Assembly: GCF_934371575.1 (NCBI RefSeq)
Contig: NZ_CAKRNY010000029.1
Span: 1-49,251 of the forward strand
From: an uncultured Blautia sp.
GTDB taxonomy: Bacteria; Bacillota; Clostridia; Lachnospirales; Lachnospiraceae
Direction of reading: 5' to 3'
Length of the DNA stretch: 49,251 bases
Position 1 is the stretch's first letter, and each line of letters begins with the position of its first letter. Below, piece after piece: positions 25,381-34,302 of this stretch. A program made the translations under genes and the position numbers. Under the pieces are notes generated by a model. The model was given only the letters and a program-made list of their open reading frames with translations, was not told where the DNA came from and searched no databases.

Positions 25381-26367
25381 ATGGCAACACTTAAGGATGT
25401 GGCGAAGGCCTCGGGCCTGACGGTAGGAACGGTTTCCAGAGTCCTGAATAACAGAGGCTATATCAGTGATAAGACCCGTGAGAAGGTATATCAGGTGATG
25501 AAAGAACTGAATTATCAGCCTAACGAGACAGCTCGTGCTTTGTCCAAACAGAAGAGCAATACCATCGGAGTTATTCTGCCGAGTATTGAACATCCTTATT
25601 TTTCCAAGGTCTTAAGCCGCCTGGAGAGAGAAGCTGCGAAACGGGGATACCGCATCATGCTTTTTGTTTCCAGATATAAGGAAGAGCGTGAAGAACAGTG
25701 TATTGAGATGTGCAAAAGTGAAAGAGTTGCAGGTGTGGTTATCTGCAGTGGAAGTTTTGAAACAGAAAAATTCGAAGGTCTGAATTTCCCTTTGATCACG
25801 CTGGAGCGATCTATGGATGAGGGAACCTCTGGAATCGAATGTGATAACTATCAGGGCGGGGTGCTGGCAACGGAGCTGCTGATAGAGAAGGGCTGCAGGA
25901 AGCTGATGTTTATCGGCGGAGTAAGTGCAGGGGTTGACATCCATATGCCAGGAGACCTTCGTGAGGTTGCATTCCGTGATATCTGTAAGAATCGAAATGA
26001 AGAAAATGTGGTTATGGTAACGGATAACCGTCTTTTTGATTCTCTGGAATATTATGAATATGTAAGACAGGCGCTGGTGGATAATCCCGAGGTGGATGGC
26101 GTATTTGCCAGCTCGGATGTTATTGGCGCCTATGTACTGCAGGCATGCGCAGATCTGGGAATTAAGGTTCCGGAGCAGTTGAAAATCGTAGGATTTGACG
26201 ATGTGAACATTGCGCAGTTTACCAGTCCGGGACTTACGACGATTCATCAGCCTGTGGAGCAGATGGCAGAGATGGCAGTTGCTGCCATTGCGCAGATCGA
26301 TGAGGGAAAAATGGTACCCACCAAAACCGTATTTCCGGTTACCTTGGTTGAGCGGGGAACAACCTGA
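25381..26367 (+). CDS. LacI-family repressor of the sucrose/fructan operon
   Basis: A 328-residue LacI/GalR regulator: helix-turn-helix TLKDVAKASGLTVGTVSRVL at residues 3-22, hinge near 45-60 (NETARALSKQKSNTIGVI), then a periplasmic-binding-protein-like sugar sensor domain ending in FDDVNIAQFTSPGLTTI and a short C-terminus. AAAGGAG precedes the ATG by about 8 nt. It stands 545 bp upstream of the ABC transporter and sucrose hydrolase genes, so it most likely represses them until sucrose, fructose or a fructo-oligosaccharide appears. ScrR/SacR-type function is inferred from the neighbours. Confidence 0.9.
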   Translation: MATLKDVAKASGLTVGTVSRVLNNRGYISDKTREKVYQVMKELNYQPNETARALSKQKSNTIGVILPSIEHPYFSKVLSRLEREAAKRGYRIMLFVSRYKEEREEQCIEMCKSERVAGVVICSGSFETEKFEGLNFPLITLERSMDEGTSGIECDNYQGGVLATELLIEKGCRKLMFIGGVSAGVDIHMPGDLREVAFRDICKNRNEENVVMVTDNRLFDSLEYYEYVRQALVDNPEVDGVFASSDVIGAYVLQACADLGIKVPEQLKIVGFDDVNIAQFTSPGLTTIHQPVEQMAEMAVAAIAQIDEGKMVPTKTVFPVTLVERGTT

Positions 26368-26424
26368 AGGAAACGGGAATTCCTTTAAGATAATTGTGGA
26401 ATTTCCAGAATAGAAAATTACAAG

Positions 26425-26480
26425 TCAGCTGTTATAGCAATTGCCTCTGGTTTTTGCGTAGCAGCTGATTTTTTTATTTT
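26425..26480 (+). terminator. intrinsic terminator after the repressor gene
   Basis: TCAGCTG at 26425 pairs with CAGCTGA ending at 26468, with partly paired inner arms, followed by a run of T residues (26469-26480). Confidence 0.82.
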
Positions 26481-26829
26481 ACAGGAAATTACTCCGTAAT
26501 GTTCGGATAAAGCAAAAACGCTCTATGAGGATGCGGCAGATGAATGTGGAATCTGTCTGCTAAAGTAGATTGCATCTGGTGCGCAAAGCGCAACAAGTCT
26601 CTCGGAGCTTGGGAAATTTAGGGAGTTTGAACCATACCTGCTCGCTTTGCTTTGTGCGATGATAGATATGATATGCGGTTGCGATATTAAAAAGAGCAAA
26701 TTTTAAGAAAAACTGAAATTACACGACATATCAGTATAAAATACATGTAATATTGCACAAAATAAGGATCATAAAATAGTATAAAACTAACGAAATGACT
26801 TTAAAACAACGAAAAAACATGACAACCGC
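26481..26829. other. long non-coding region upstream of the sucrose transporter
   Basis: No gene is supported. The left half holds imperfect inverted repeats: TGCGCAAAGCGCA near 26579, with a partner-like GCTTTGCTTTGTGCG near 26646, and a CAGAT/ATCTG pair near 26538. The right half, from about 26690, is strongly A/T-rich, with an ATTACA/TGTAAT pair (26718-26723, 26746-26751) and two ACGAAA boxes. It probably contains operator or activator sites. Confidence 0.5.
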
Positions 26830-26858
26830 TTGACATATTTCGGGCGCAATGTTATCAT
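26830..26858 (+). promoter_or_regulatory. promoter of the sucrose/fructan operon
   Basis: TTGACA (26830-26835), a 17-bp spacer, TATCAT (26853-26858), about 55 nt before the binding-protein start. Confidence 0.75.
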
Positions 26859-26912
26859 ACAATCATCAAGAAAACGTCTGAACAAGAACGTAAAAAACAG
26901 GAGGAAGCAAAA

Positions 26913-28175
26913 ATGAAAAAACGTATTTCAATGGCAATTGCAGTTGCAACTGCAGCAGCAACAATGGCAAGTGTATCTGTACCGGTTATGGCAGACGATG
27001 TGGACATCACAATTTTTAACTCCAAGATGGAGGTTCAGAGCCAGTTCGAAGAGTTAGCTGCTCAGTACACTGAAGAGACCGGTGTTGGCGTAGAGGTTTA
27101 TTACAACAGTGATACAGTATCAGCTCATCTGGCTACCAGATATTCTGCGAATGATCCATATACAATCGCTATGGTAGACCCGAAAGATATCTATTCACTT
27201 GCAGCTGACCATGCAATTGATTTAAGCGATCAGAGCTGGGTTGATGAGACTAATTACGCAATCGGAGTTGACGGACAGATCAATGGTTTCCCGACCTGCC
27301 TTGAGGCACGCGGCGTTATTTACAATGCAGATGCAATTGAAGCAATCACAGGCGAGACCTTCAATCCGGATGATTACAAGACACTTGATTCTTTCAAAGA
27401 GCTTCTAGAGAAACTGAAAGAAGGCGGAATGGAAACACCTACCGGTATCATGAAAGAAGACTGGTCCCTTGCAGCTCACTTCCTTGCTGAAGTTTACGAG
27501 CAGCAGCCAGATGTAGAAGCATTTGTTTCCTCTCTTTATGAAGGAACAGCAGACCTTGCAAACAATGAGAAATTCAATTCTCTTATGGACTTCTTCGATG
27601 TCATGATGGAGAACAATTACGCAAAAGATTCTGCAATTGCTGCAGAGCGTGAGACAACCGAGATGATGCTTGCTGAAGGACAGATCGCATTCATGTTCGG
27701 AGGAAACTGGGACTGGTCCGTAATCAATGCATATGATTACACAGAGAATATGGGAATGATGCCAGTACCGCAGAACACAGACGATGGATCCAATGAGAAG
27801 CTTGTTGGTGGAGCTTCCAAATTCATGATGATTGATTCCTCTGACGCAACAAGTGATGAGCAGCGTCAGGCAGCTAAGGACTTCTTTACATGGCTTGCTG
27901 ATTCCGATGAAGGACAGAGCTTCATTGCTGAGACATGTGCACTTGTACCTGCATTCTCCAACAATGATAAAGAAGTATCCGATCCACTTGGAAAATCTGT
28001 TAAGAAATATGCAGATGAAGGCGCTCTGATTGATAACTACAATTATCTTCCAGATGATCACCTTTCCATTTGCGGTGCAACCTTCCAGAAATATCTCGCA
28101 GGACAGATTGACAGAGCTGAGTTTGCAGCAGAGCTTGAAGATTACTGGCAGAATACAACTCCTGTAGAGCACTAA
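26913..28175 (+). CDS. ABC transporter extracellular sugar-binding protein
   Basis: A 420-residue family-1 carbohydrate-binding protein feeding the two permeases downstream. The signal peptide has MKKR, a hydrophobic stretch and an apparent cleavage at VMA/DD (about residue 27). It lacks a lipobox cysteine, unlike most Gram-positive binding proteins. The mature part shows typical features: TIFNSKMEVQSQFEELAAQY, GFPTCLEARGVIYNADA and GQIAFMFGGNWDWS. AGGAGGAAG precedes the ATG. Sucrose, kestose or a short fructo-oligosaccharide is the likely ligand, judging from the GH32 and GH13 genes in the same operon. Confidence 0.9.
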   Translation: MKKRISMAIAVATAAATMASVSVPVMADDVDITIFNSKMEVQSQFEELAAQYTEETGVGVEVYYNSDTVSAHLATRYSANDPYTIAMVDPKDIYSLAADHAIDLSDQSWVDETNYAIGVDGQINGFPTCLEARGVIYNADAIEAITGETFNPDDYKTLDSFKELLEKLKEGGMETPTGIMKEDWSLAAHFLAEVYEQQPDVEAFVSSLYEGTADLANNEKFNSLMDFFDVMMENNYAKDSAIAAERETTEMMLAEGQIAFMFGGNWDWSVINAYDYTENMGMMPVPQNTDDGSNEKLVGGASKFMMIDSSDATSDEQRQAAKDFFTWLADSDEGQSFIAETCALVPAFSNNDKEVSDPLGKSVKKYADEGALIDNYNYLPDDHLSICGATFQKYLAGQIDRAEFAAELEDYWQNTTPVEH

Positions 28176-28250
28176 GGATTATCCTTTGGTAACAACTTAT
28201 TAATTTAACAAACATACTGTAGTTTTATAGAAATTTGCCACCCCCCTCAA

Positions 28251-28290
28251 GAGGCTGCACGCCTGTGCCATGCGGCGTGCGGTCTCTTTC
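28251..28290 (+). terminator. partial terminator/attenuator between binding protein and permease
   Basis: GAGGCTGCACGCC (28251-28263) pairs, with G-U wobbles, with GGCGTGCGGTCTC (28274-28286), followed by TTTCC. Such stems after a binding-protein gene often reduce downstream transcription and stabilise the upstream message. Confidence 0.7.
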
Positions 28291-28376
28291 CCTCACAAAA
28301 AGAAAAGTACTGGATAATGGACTTTCAGAGGCGGCGGGAAAAGGGTGGAAATAAAAAGGGAAAGGGGATCGTGATT

Positions 28377-29258
28377 ATGGAACAAAACACCATGAAATAT
28401 AAAGTAAAACAGTACTTGATGTTCGCTGGCGTTTCCACTGTCCTGTTTAGTGCAGTTGTAATCCTTCCATTTATCTACGGATTATATCTTACATTTACAA
28501 GCTGGGACGGTGTTTCAAAAGACAAACCATTTGTTGGACTGGCAAACTACATTGCTACATTTCAGGATGCAGCTTACTGGCAGGCACTTGGACGTACCTT
28601 GATTTATTCTGTTATCGCCGTAATTCTGGTAAACGTGGTAGCATTTTTCCTTGCATACCTTCTTACTAGCGGAATCAAAGGTCAGAATTTCTTCCGCGCA
28701 GGCTTCTTTGTTCCGAACCTGATCGGTGGTATCGTACTTGGTTATGTATGGAAATTCGTATTTAACCGTGCATTTGTATCACTTGGAAAATCTCTTTCCG
28801 TAGGTGCGCTTTCCACCTCCTGGCTGGCAACCACCAATGGTGCAATGGCATGTCTGATCATCGTATCTGTATGGCAGTACGCAGGATATATGATGCTGAT
28901 CTATGTTGCCGGATTTATGAGCGTATCCAAGAGCCTTATGGAAGCTGCCCAGATCGACGGCTGTACCAAGACACAGGCAACCATTAACGTAACGATCCCG
29001 CTTATGAGATCTTCTTTTGTACAGTGTCTTTTCTTAACGATCACAAGATGCTTTATGGTATATGATGTAAACCTTTCCCTGACAAAAGGTGAGCCATTTA
29101 ACTCCTCCGTAATGGCAGCTATGCACGTATACAATCAGGCGTTTACTTACAAAAACTACGGTACCGGCCAGGCAGAGGCGCTGATCCTGTTTGTTGTCTG
29201 CGCGATCGTAGGTGTTACCCAGGTTTACATTGGTAAGAAAGGGGAGGTGGCAGCATAA
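28377..29258 (+). CDS. ABC sugar transporter permease 1 (MalF/UgpA type)
   Basis: A 293-residue inner-membrane permease with about six transmembrane helices and the EAA loop for contact with the ATPase (EAAQIDGCTKTQATINVTIP). ATG 28377 has AAAGGGGAT upstream; the frame also extends to 28317 without better support. It overlaps the next permease gene by one base (TAATG). No ATP-binding gene is in the window, so a shared MsmK/UgpC-type ATPase encoded elsewhere must serve it. Confidence 0.92.
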   Translation: MEQNTMKYKVKQYLMFAGVSTVLFSAVVILPFIYGLYLTFTSWDGVSKDKPFVGLANYIATFQDAAYWQALGRTLIYSVIAVILVNVVAFFLAYLLTSGIKGQNFFRAGFFVPNLIGGIVLGYVWKFVFNRAFVSLGKSLSVGALSTSWLATTNGAMACLIIVSVWQYAGYMMLIYVAGFMSVSKSLMEAAQIDGCTKTQATINVTIPLMRSSFVQCLFLTITRCFMVYDVNLSLTKGEPFNSSVMAAMHVYNQAFTYKNYGTGQAEALILFVVCAIVGVTQVYIGKKGEVAA

Positions 29259-30118
29259 TGGACGAAAACAAAAAAGCAGCTCAGAGGAAAAAAGTCAGCC
29301 ATTTTATTACAATAGCAGTGCTGGTTATCCTGTTTCTGGCATTTATCTTCCCGTTTATCATGGTAATTGTCAATGCATTTAAGACAAAAGGTGATATTAC
29401 AGCAGATCCGCTGGCACTGGTTGGCTCTCACGGATTTATTCTGACCAACTTCACAGATGCCATGAAAAAGATGAACTTTGCAACATCTTTTACAAACTCT
29501 CTGTTGATCACCACAGTTTCTACGATCCTTACAATTCTGCTTTCTGCAATGACAGCGTTTGTAATTGTTCGTAATAAATGGAAAGCATGCGGTATTCTGT
29601 TTTCCCTGATGATCGCATCTATGGTTATTCCGTTCCAGGTACTTATGATCCCGCTGGTTTCACTTTATGGTGGTATCTTTGGAGTGCTGAACAGCCGTAT
29701 TACTCTGATTCTTATGCATGTGGGATTTTCCCTTTCCATGGCAACCTTCATGTTCCATGGCGCAATTCATACCAGTGTTCCGATGGAACTGGAAGAAGCA
29801 GCATTTATTGATGGATGTACCAGATGGCAGACATACTGGAAAATTGTATTTCCGCTTCTGAAACCAACCATCGCAACCGTTGCAATCATTGATGCAATGG
29901 CATTCTGGAATGATTACCTTCTTCCAAGCCTTGTTCTCGGACGTAAAGAACTGTATACTCTTCCGATTGCAACACAGGCATTCTATGGTACATATTCAAC
30001 AGACCTTGGACTGGTAATGGCCGCCCTCCTTCTGGCTATGCTTCCGATCCTGGTTCTGTATCTGTTCCTGCAGCGTTACATCGTTGAAGGTGTTACCTCC
30101 GGAGCAGTAAAAGGCTAA
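29258..30118 (+). CDS. ABC sugar transporter permease 2 (MalG/UgpE type)
   Basis: A 286-residue permease with six predicted helices and the EAA motif EEAAFIDGCTRWQTYWKIVF. It forms a heterodimer with the preceding permease and shares its start/stop overlap. The CUT1 transporter family usually imports di- and oligosaccharides without phosphorylation, which fits import of intact sucrose or fructo-oligosaccharides. Confidence 0.93.
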   Translation: MDENKKAAQRKKVSHFITIAVLVILFLAFIFPFIMVIVNAFKTKGDITADPLALVGSHGFILTNFTDAMKKMNFATSFTNSLLITTVSTILTILLSAMTAFVIVRNKWKACGILFSLMIASMVIPFQVLMIPLVSLYGGIFGVLNSRITLILMHVGFSLSMATFMFHGAIHTSVPMELEEAAFIDGCTRWQTYWKIVFPLLKPTIATVAIIDAMAFWNDYLLPSLVLGRKELYTLPIATQAFYGTYSTDLGLVMAALLLAMLPILVLYLFLQRYIVEGVTSGAVKG

Positions 30119-30125
30119 AACCAAG

Positions 30126-30161
30126 ATGGGGTCCAATGATAGTGATATTTTTGGGCCCCAT
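30126..30161 (+). terminator. stem-loop after the permease genes
   Basis: ATGGGGTCC (30126-30134) pairs with GGGCCCCAT (30153-30161), with one G-U, over an 18-nt loop. The T-tract is weak, so partial read-through into GH32 is likely. Confidence 0.55.
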
Positions 30162-30215
30162 AATTACTATTTTGGAATATGTTTTGAATAATAAATAAAA
30201 ACAGGAGATATGATT

Positions 30216-31709
30216 ATGATAAGTCAGACTTTAAGAGATGCCAGAAGATACGAAGATGCAATGGCTCAGAATATTACACCTTTGGAGAGACCGGAATTTC
30301 ATTTATCTCCAAAGGTCGGATGGATGAATGACCCCAATGGTTTTTCTTATTACAAAGACAAATTTCATTTATTTTACCAGTATTATCCGTATGATGCCCA
30401 GTGGGGACCAATGCACTGGGGACATGCAGTAAGTGAAGACCTTCTTCACTGGGAATACCTTCCGGCAGCAATTGCCCCGGATATGCCATATGATTACGTG
30501 GGATGTTTTTCAGGAAGCGCTATTACCCTTCCAGATGGAAAACAGCTTTTCATGTACACCAGTGTACGTAAGGAAACACAGCCAGACGGAGGTGTCCGTG
30601 ACATACAGACACAAAGCCTTGCAGTTGGCGATGGAATGGATTATGAGAAGGATGTGCGAAATCCAATTCTTACAGTAAATGATATGCCGGAAAACAGCAG
30701 TCCTTTTGATTTTCGTGATCCGAAAATGTGGAAATGCGAGGATAGCACCTACCGCTGCGTGATCGTAAACGACAGGGCAGACGGAACTGGCGGCCGTATT
30801 CTTCTGTATAGAAGTGAAGATGGGTTTAACTGGGAGTTTGAATCTGTAATGCTTTCTAATGATGGCAGATTCGGAAAAATGTGGGAGTGCCCGGATTTCT
30901 TTACCCTGGATGGAAAAGACGTTGTACTTGTAAGCCCTCAGGATATGCTTCCAAAAGACTTTGAGTACCACAATGGTGATGGAACTCTTTGCCTGATTGG
31001 TAAATTTGATGAAGAGACCAAAACCTTTATCCCGGAAAAAGACCAGGCAGTGGACTATGGTATCGACTATTATGCAATGCAGACAGTGGAAGCACCAGAC
31101 GGAAGAAGAATTATGATCGGCTGGATGCAGAACTGGGATACATGCGCAAATAACAGAATTCCGAAGGGAAAATGGTTTGGACAGATGAGCCTTCCAAGAG
31201 AGCTTTCCATTAAAAATAGCCGCCTGATCCAGAAACCGGTTCGGGAAATTGAGAATCTTCGTACAAATAAGACAGAATATAAGAATGTTGCTTTTGAGGA
31301 TGTAATTTGTCTGGAGGGCATAGATGGAAGATGTGTGGACATGGAAATCACTCTTCGCCCGGCAGATGCGCAGAATATTTATAAGAAATTTGCAGTGCGT
31401 TTTGCCCAGAATGATACGTACCATACAGCAGTAAGCTTCCGCCCGTATGAATCTGTGTTGAAAATCGACCGTAAGTTCTCCGGCTCCAGACGTGCAATTA
31501 TCCATCAGAGAAGAAGCCTTGTGAACAGTGAAAATGGAGAGATTAAGCTTCGTCTGATCCTGGATCGCTTCAGCGCTGAGGTTTTTGTAAATGATGGAGA
31601 GCATGTGATGACTGCAACGATTTATACAGATCTGGAGGCAGATGGAATTTCCTTCTTTGCAGATGGCAAAGTGGAGATGGATGTTACGAAGTACGAGCTG
31701 AAGCTTTGA
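30216..31709 (+). CDS. GH32 beta-fructofuranosidase (sucrose/fructo-oligosaccharide hydrolase)
   Basis: A 497-residue cytoplasmic GH32 enzyme. The nucleophile is D39 in WMNDPNG, the transition-state stabiliser D168 in FRDP and the acid/base E224 in WECPDF. The five-bladed propeller is followed by a C-terminal beta-sandwich (to VTKYELKL). ATG 30216 sits 8 nt after AGGAG; an ATG at 30210 is too close. Partnered with an ABC importer rather than a PTS, it more likely acts on free sucrose or short fructans than on sucrose-6-phosphate. Fructose and glucose (or glucosides) are the products. Confidence 0.93.
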   Translation: MISQTLRDARRYEDAMAQNITPLERPEFHLSPKVGWMNDPNGFSYYKDKFHLFYQYYPYDAQWGPMHWGHAVSEDLLHWEYLPAAIAPDMPYDYVGCFSGSAITLPDGKQLFMYTSVRKETQPDGGVRDIQTQSLAVGDGMDYEKDVRNPILTVNDMPENSSPFDFRDPKMWKCEDSTYRCVIVNDRADGTGGRILLYRSEDGFNWEFESVMLSNDGRFGKMWECPDFFTLDGKDVVLVSPQDMLPKDFEYHNGDGTLCLIGKFDEETKTFIPEKDQAVDYGIDYYAMQTVEAPDGRRIMIGWMQNWDTCANNRIPKGKWFGQMSLPRELSIKNSRLIQKPVREIENLRTNKTEYKNVAFEDVICLEGIDGRCVDMEITLRPADAQNIYKKFAVRFAQNDTYHTAVSFRPYESVLKIDRKFSGSRRAIIHQRRSLVNSENGEIKLRLILDRFSAEVFVNDGEHVMTATIYTDLEADGISFFADGKVEMDVTKYELKL

Positions 31710-31740
31710 AAATTGCCGGCAGATACGAGGAGGATATAAA

Positions 31741-33591
31741 GTGAATCAAAGAGAGAAAACAGATAAGATATTTCAGGATCGTATGGCAAAGAAAACAGAT
31801 GAATTGCGCTGGCTGTACATGGAGCTTTATGGAAATGATTCTATGTTCGCCGAGTTATGTGACCAGTTACATCGCTTCTACGAAGAACGAACAGGCACAT
31901 TGAAGGCACTGGATCGAAAACGTGAAGCAGATCCGGACTGGTACAAGAAAAATGACATGCTTGGCATGATGTTTTACATAGACAATTTTGCAGGAAACAT
32001 GAAAGGCGTGGAAAGCAAGCTTGACTATCTGGAAAAAAACAACGTAAACTACATTCATCTGATGCCGTTTCTGGATACGCCGAAAGGCCGTTCTGATGGC
32101 GGTTATGCAGTGGCTGATTTCCGTAAAGTACAGGAAAAGCTGGGAACGATGGATGATCTGGAGGCACTGGCCGGTGCTTGCCACAAAAAAGGCATCAGCC
32201 TGTGTATGGACTTTGTTATGAACCATACTTCGGAAGATCATGAATGGGCAAAAAAAGCCCGTCAGGGCGACGGAGAATACATGAGCCGTTACTTCTTTTA
32301 CGACAATTCGTATATTCCGTCCCTCTATGAGAAAACAGTGCCTCAAGTATTTCCGACTACAGCTCCGGGCAACTTTACCTGGCTGCCGGAAATCGGGCAT
32401 TATGTAATGACAACCTTTTACCCTTATCAGTGGGATCTGAATTATGGAAATCCCCGGGTTTTCAATGAGATGATGTATAATTTCCTTTTCCTTGCAAACA
32501 AGGGAATTGATGTAATCCGAATTGATGCCGTTCCCTATATATGGAAAGAACTGAACACACCATGCCGGAATCTTCCGCAGGTACACACCATTGTGCGTAT
32601 GATGCGCCTGATCAGCGAGATTGTATGCCCGGGAGTGATTCTTCTTGGAGAGGTGGTTATGGAGCCTGAAAAGGTTGTGCCATACTTTGGAACTGTAGAA
32701 AAACCGGAATGCCATATGCTTTACAATGTAACTACAATGGCTACTACATGGCATACTGTTGCCACCAGGGACGTGCGCCTTCTGAAAAAACAGCTTGATA
32801 TTGTAAATGGTCTGCCGAAGGATTACGTATTCCTGAATTATCTGCGCTGCCATGATGATATCGGCTGGGGACTGGATTATGCAACACTTCAGCAGGAGGG
32901 CATTGAAGAGCGTTCTCATAAGAAATATCTCAATGACTATTTCCAGGGCTTTGCAGGGGAGAGCAACAGCCGTGGAGTACTTTACAACGAGGATCCGGTC
33001 ACTGGAGATGCAAGATTCTGCGGAACCACCGCATCCATGTGTGGTATCGAGAAGGCAGGATTTGAGAAAAACAAAACGGCAATGGAAAAAGCAATCCAGA
33101 TGGATGTTATGCTTCATGCCTATATGTTCATGCAGTCCGGAATTCCTGTGATCTACAGTGGAGATGAGATCGGACAGGTAAATGATTATTCATACAAAAA
33201 TGATCCGGACAAAGCACCGGATTCCCGATACATTCACAGAGGGGCTATGAACTGGGATCGCGCAGCCATGAGCGGCAACGCCAGAACTGTGGAGGGTAAA
33301 TTGAACAAACGTCTGCTCCAGCTGGAAAAAATCCGCAAAACAGAGAAGGCATTTATGACAAATGCGGATACCTGGACTGTGGATACCTGGGATAACAGTA
33401 TTCTCTGCATTGGCCGTTATTATGAAGGGGAGAAAATTTACGGCCTGTTTAACTTCAGCGAATATGATAAGACAGCATGGATTAATGAACGTGATGGAAT
33501 TTACAAGGATCTGATCACCGGACAGGAGATGGAAGCCGCAGGTGTAAATGTGCCTGCATATGGATTCTTCTGGCTGAAAAAAATAAACTGA
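31741..33591 (+). CDS. GH13 amylosucrase/sucrose-hydrolase-type enzyme
   Basis: A 616-residue GH13 protein with the subfamily 4 layout: a helical N-terminal region (DELRWLYMELYG), the barrel, an inserted B' region and a C-terminal beta-domain. The catalytic residues are D262 (IRIDAVPYIWK), E304 (LLGEVVMEP) and D372 (YLRCHDDIGW). The phrases around D262 and D372 are the amylosucrase signatures. It would cleave sucrose to fructose and transfer glucose to alpha-glucan, or to water. GTG 31741 follows GAGGAGG by 7 nt. Sucrose phosphorylase (GH13_18) is a less likely alternative, being shorter and lacking these motifs. Confidence 0.87.
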   Translation: MNQREKTDKIFQDRMAKKTDELRWLYMELYGNDSMFAELCDQLHRFYEERTGTLKALDRKREADPDWYKKNDMLGMMFYIDNFAGNMKGVESKLDYLEKNNVNYIHLMPFLDTPKGRSDGGYAVADFRKVQEKLGTMDDLEALAGACHKKGISLCMDFVMNHTSEDHEWAKKARQGDGEYMSRYFFYDNSYIPSLYEKTVPQVFPTTAPGNFTWLPEIGHYVMTTFYPYQWDLNYGNPRVFNEMMYNFLFLANKGIDVIRIDAVPYIWKELNTPCRNLPQVHTIVRMMRLISEIVCPGVILLGEVVMEPEKVVPYFGTVEKPECHMLYNVTTMATTWHTVATRDVRLLKKQLDIVNGLPKDYVFLNYLRCHDDIGWGLDYATLQQEGIEERSHKKYLNDYFQGFAGESNSRGVLYNEDPVTGDARFCGTTASMCGIEKAGFEKNKTAMEKAIQMDVMLHAYMFMQSGIPVIYSGDEIGQVNDYSYKNDPDKAPDSRYIHRGAMNWDRAAMSGNARTVEGKLNKRLLQLEKIRKTEKAFMTNADTWTVDTWDNSILCIGRYYEGEKIYGLFNFSEYDKTAWINERDGIYKDLITGQEMEAAGVNVPAYGFFWLKKIN

Positions 33592-33597
33592 TGAAGA

Positions 33598-33640
33598 AAC
33601 ACCCGGAAACAGAGGACTGTCTCTGTTCCCGGGTGTTTTT
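33598..33640 (+). terminator. strong terminator of the sucrose operon
   Basis: A 17-nt arm at 33598-33614 (AACACCCGGAAACAGAG) pairs at 16 of 17 positions with 33621-33637, followed by T residues. It separates the operon from convergent minus-strand genes. Confidence 0.92.
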
Positions 33641-33662
33641 GTCAAAAAATCTAAATGTTAAT

Positions 33663-34253
33663 TCAGCAGTAAACTTCCGGCGGTATCTGCCCAAAGGGAA
33701 TCACATCGGCAGGTCTGTCCGAATGACCTGCGATCATTTTCTCCATCCAGACCATATTGTACCAGCGCCCGAATTTGTATGCACATTTGTGAAACTCTCC
33801 CACCATAGAGTAACCAAGGTGCTCATGAAACTGAATACTGTTATGGTTCAGGTATTCATCATCCACCAGAGGGCTTGCGATACAGGCATTTAAGTTAGTC
33901 ATATTCTGGGCGGCAAGAGCTTTTTCCAGAGCAGTGTAAAGGATTTTGCCGATCCCGGAATTTTTTTCGCCTTCTTTTACATAAATGGAGGTCTCTACAG
34001 ACCAGGCATAGGCGGCACGGACATGGAGCGGACCTGCGTAGACATAGCCCACGATGCTGTTGGTTATGGTTTTTTCTGCAACAAGATATGGGTAGTGCTG
34101 CAGGGTATGCAGGATTCTTTCCCGAAATTCCTCCACAGACGGAACTTCATATTCAAATGTAATTGCCGTGTGCTCCACATAAGGTGCATAGATGGAAAGA
34201 AGTTCTTCTGCGTCGGCTGGTGTTGCAGGCCGTATAGTGACAGATGATGACAT
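33663..34253 (-). CDS. GNAT N-acetyltransferase, phosphinothricin-acetyltransferase-like
   Basis: A 196-residue GNAT protein of the Pat/MddA type (TIRPATPADAEELLSIYAPY, then AYAWSVETSIYV, then GIGKILYTALEKAL with the acetyl-CoA loop, then IQFHEHLGYSMVGEFHKCAYKFGRW). In bacteria this group acetylates amino groups of methionine derivatives or phosphinothricin-like compounds; the natural substrate here is unknown. The start at 34253 follows GAGGAG by about 9 nt; the frame also extends to 34274. It lies 49 nt behind the FliB-like gene and may be co-transcribed. Confidence 0.87.
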   Translation of the reverse strand: MSSSVTIRPATPADAEELLSIYAPYVEHTAITFEYEVPSVEEFRERILHTLQHYPYLVAEKTITNSIVGYVYAGPLHVRAAYAWSVETSIYVKEGEKNSGIGKILYTALEKALAAQNMTNLNACIASPLVDDEYLNHNSIQFHEHLGYSMVGEFHKCAYKFGRWYNMVWMEKMIAGHSDRPADVIPFGQIPPEVYC

Positions 34254-34302
34254 AGTAAATTTCTCCTCAGACATTTTGGGGTAGCGTTAATTTTCAGGTA
34301 TT

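Noticed and set aside
26820..26836. Catabolite-responsive element overlapping the -35 box (TGACAACCGCTTGACA)
   Set aside because: Spacing to the central CG is one base off from the consensus TGNAANCG, so the match is too weak to call.
30510..33117. Long minus-strand open frames (364 and 416 codons) opposite the GH32 and GH13 genes
   Set aside because: Both plus-strand proteins show full catalytic motifs; the reverse frames have no ribosome binding site or recognisable fold.
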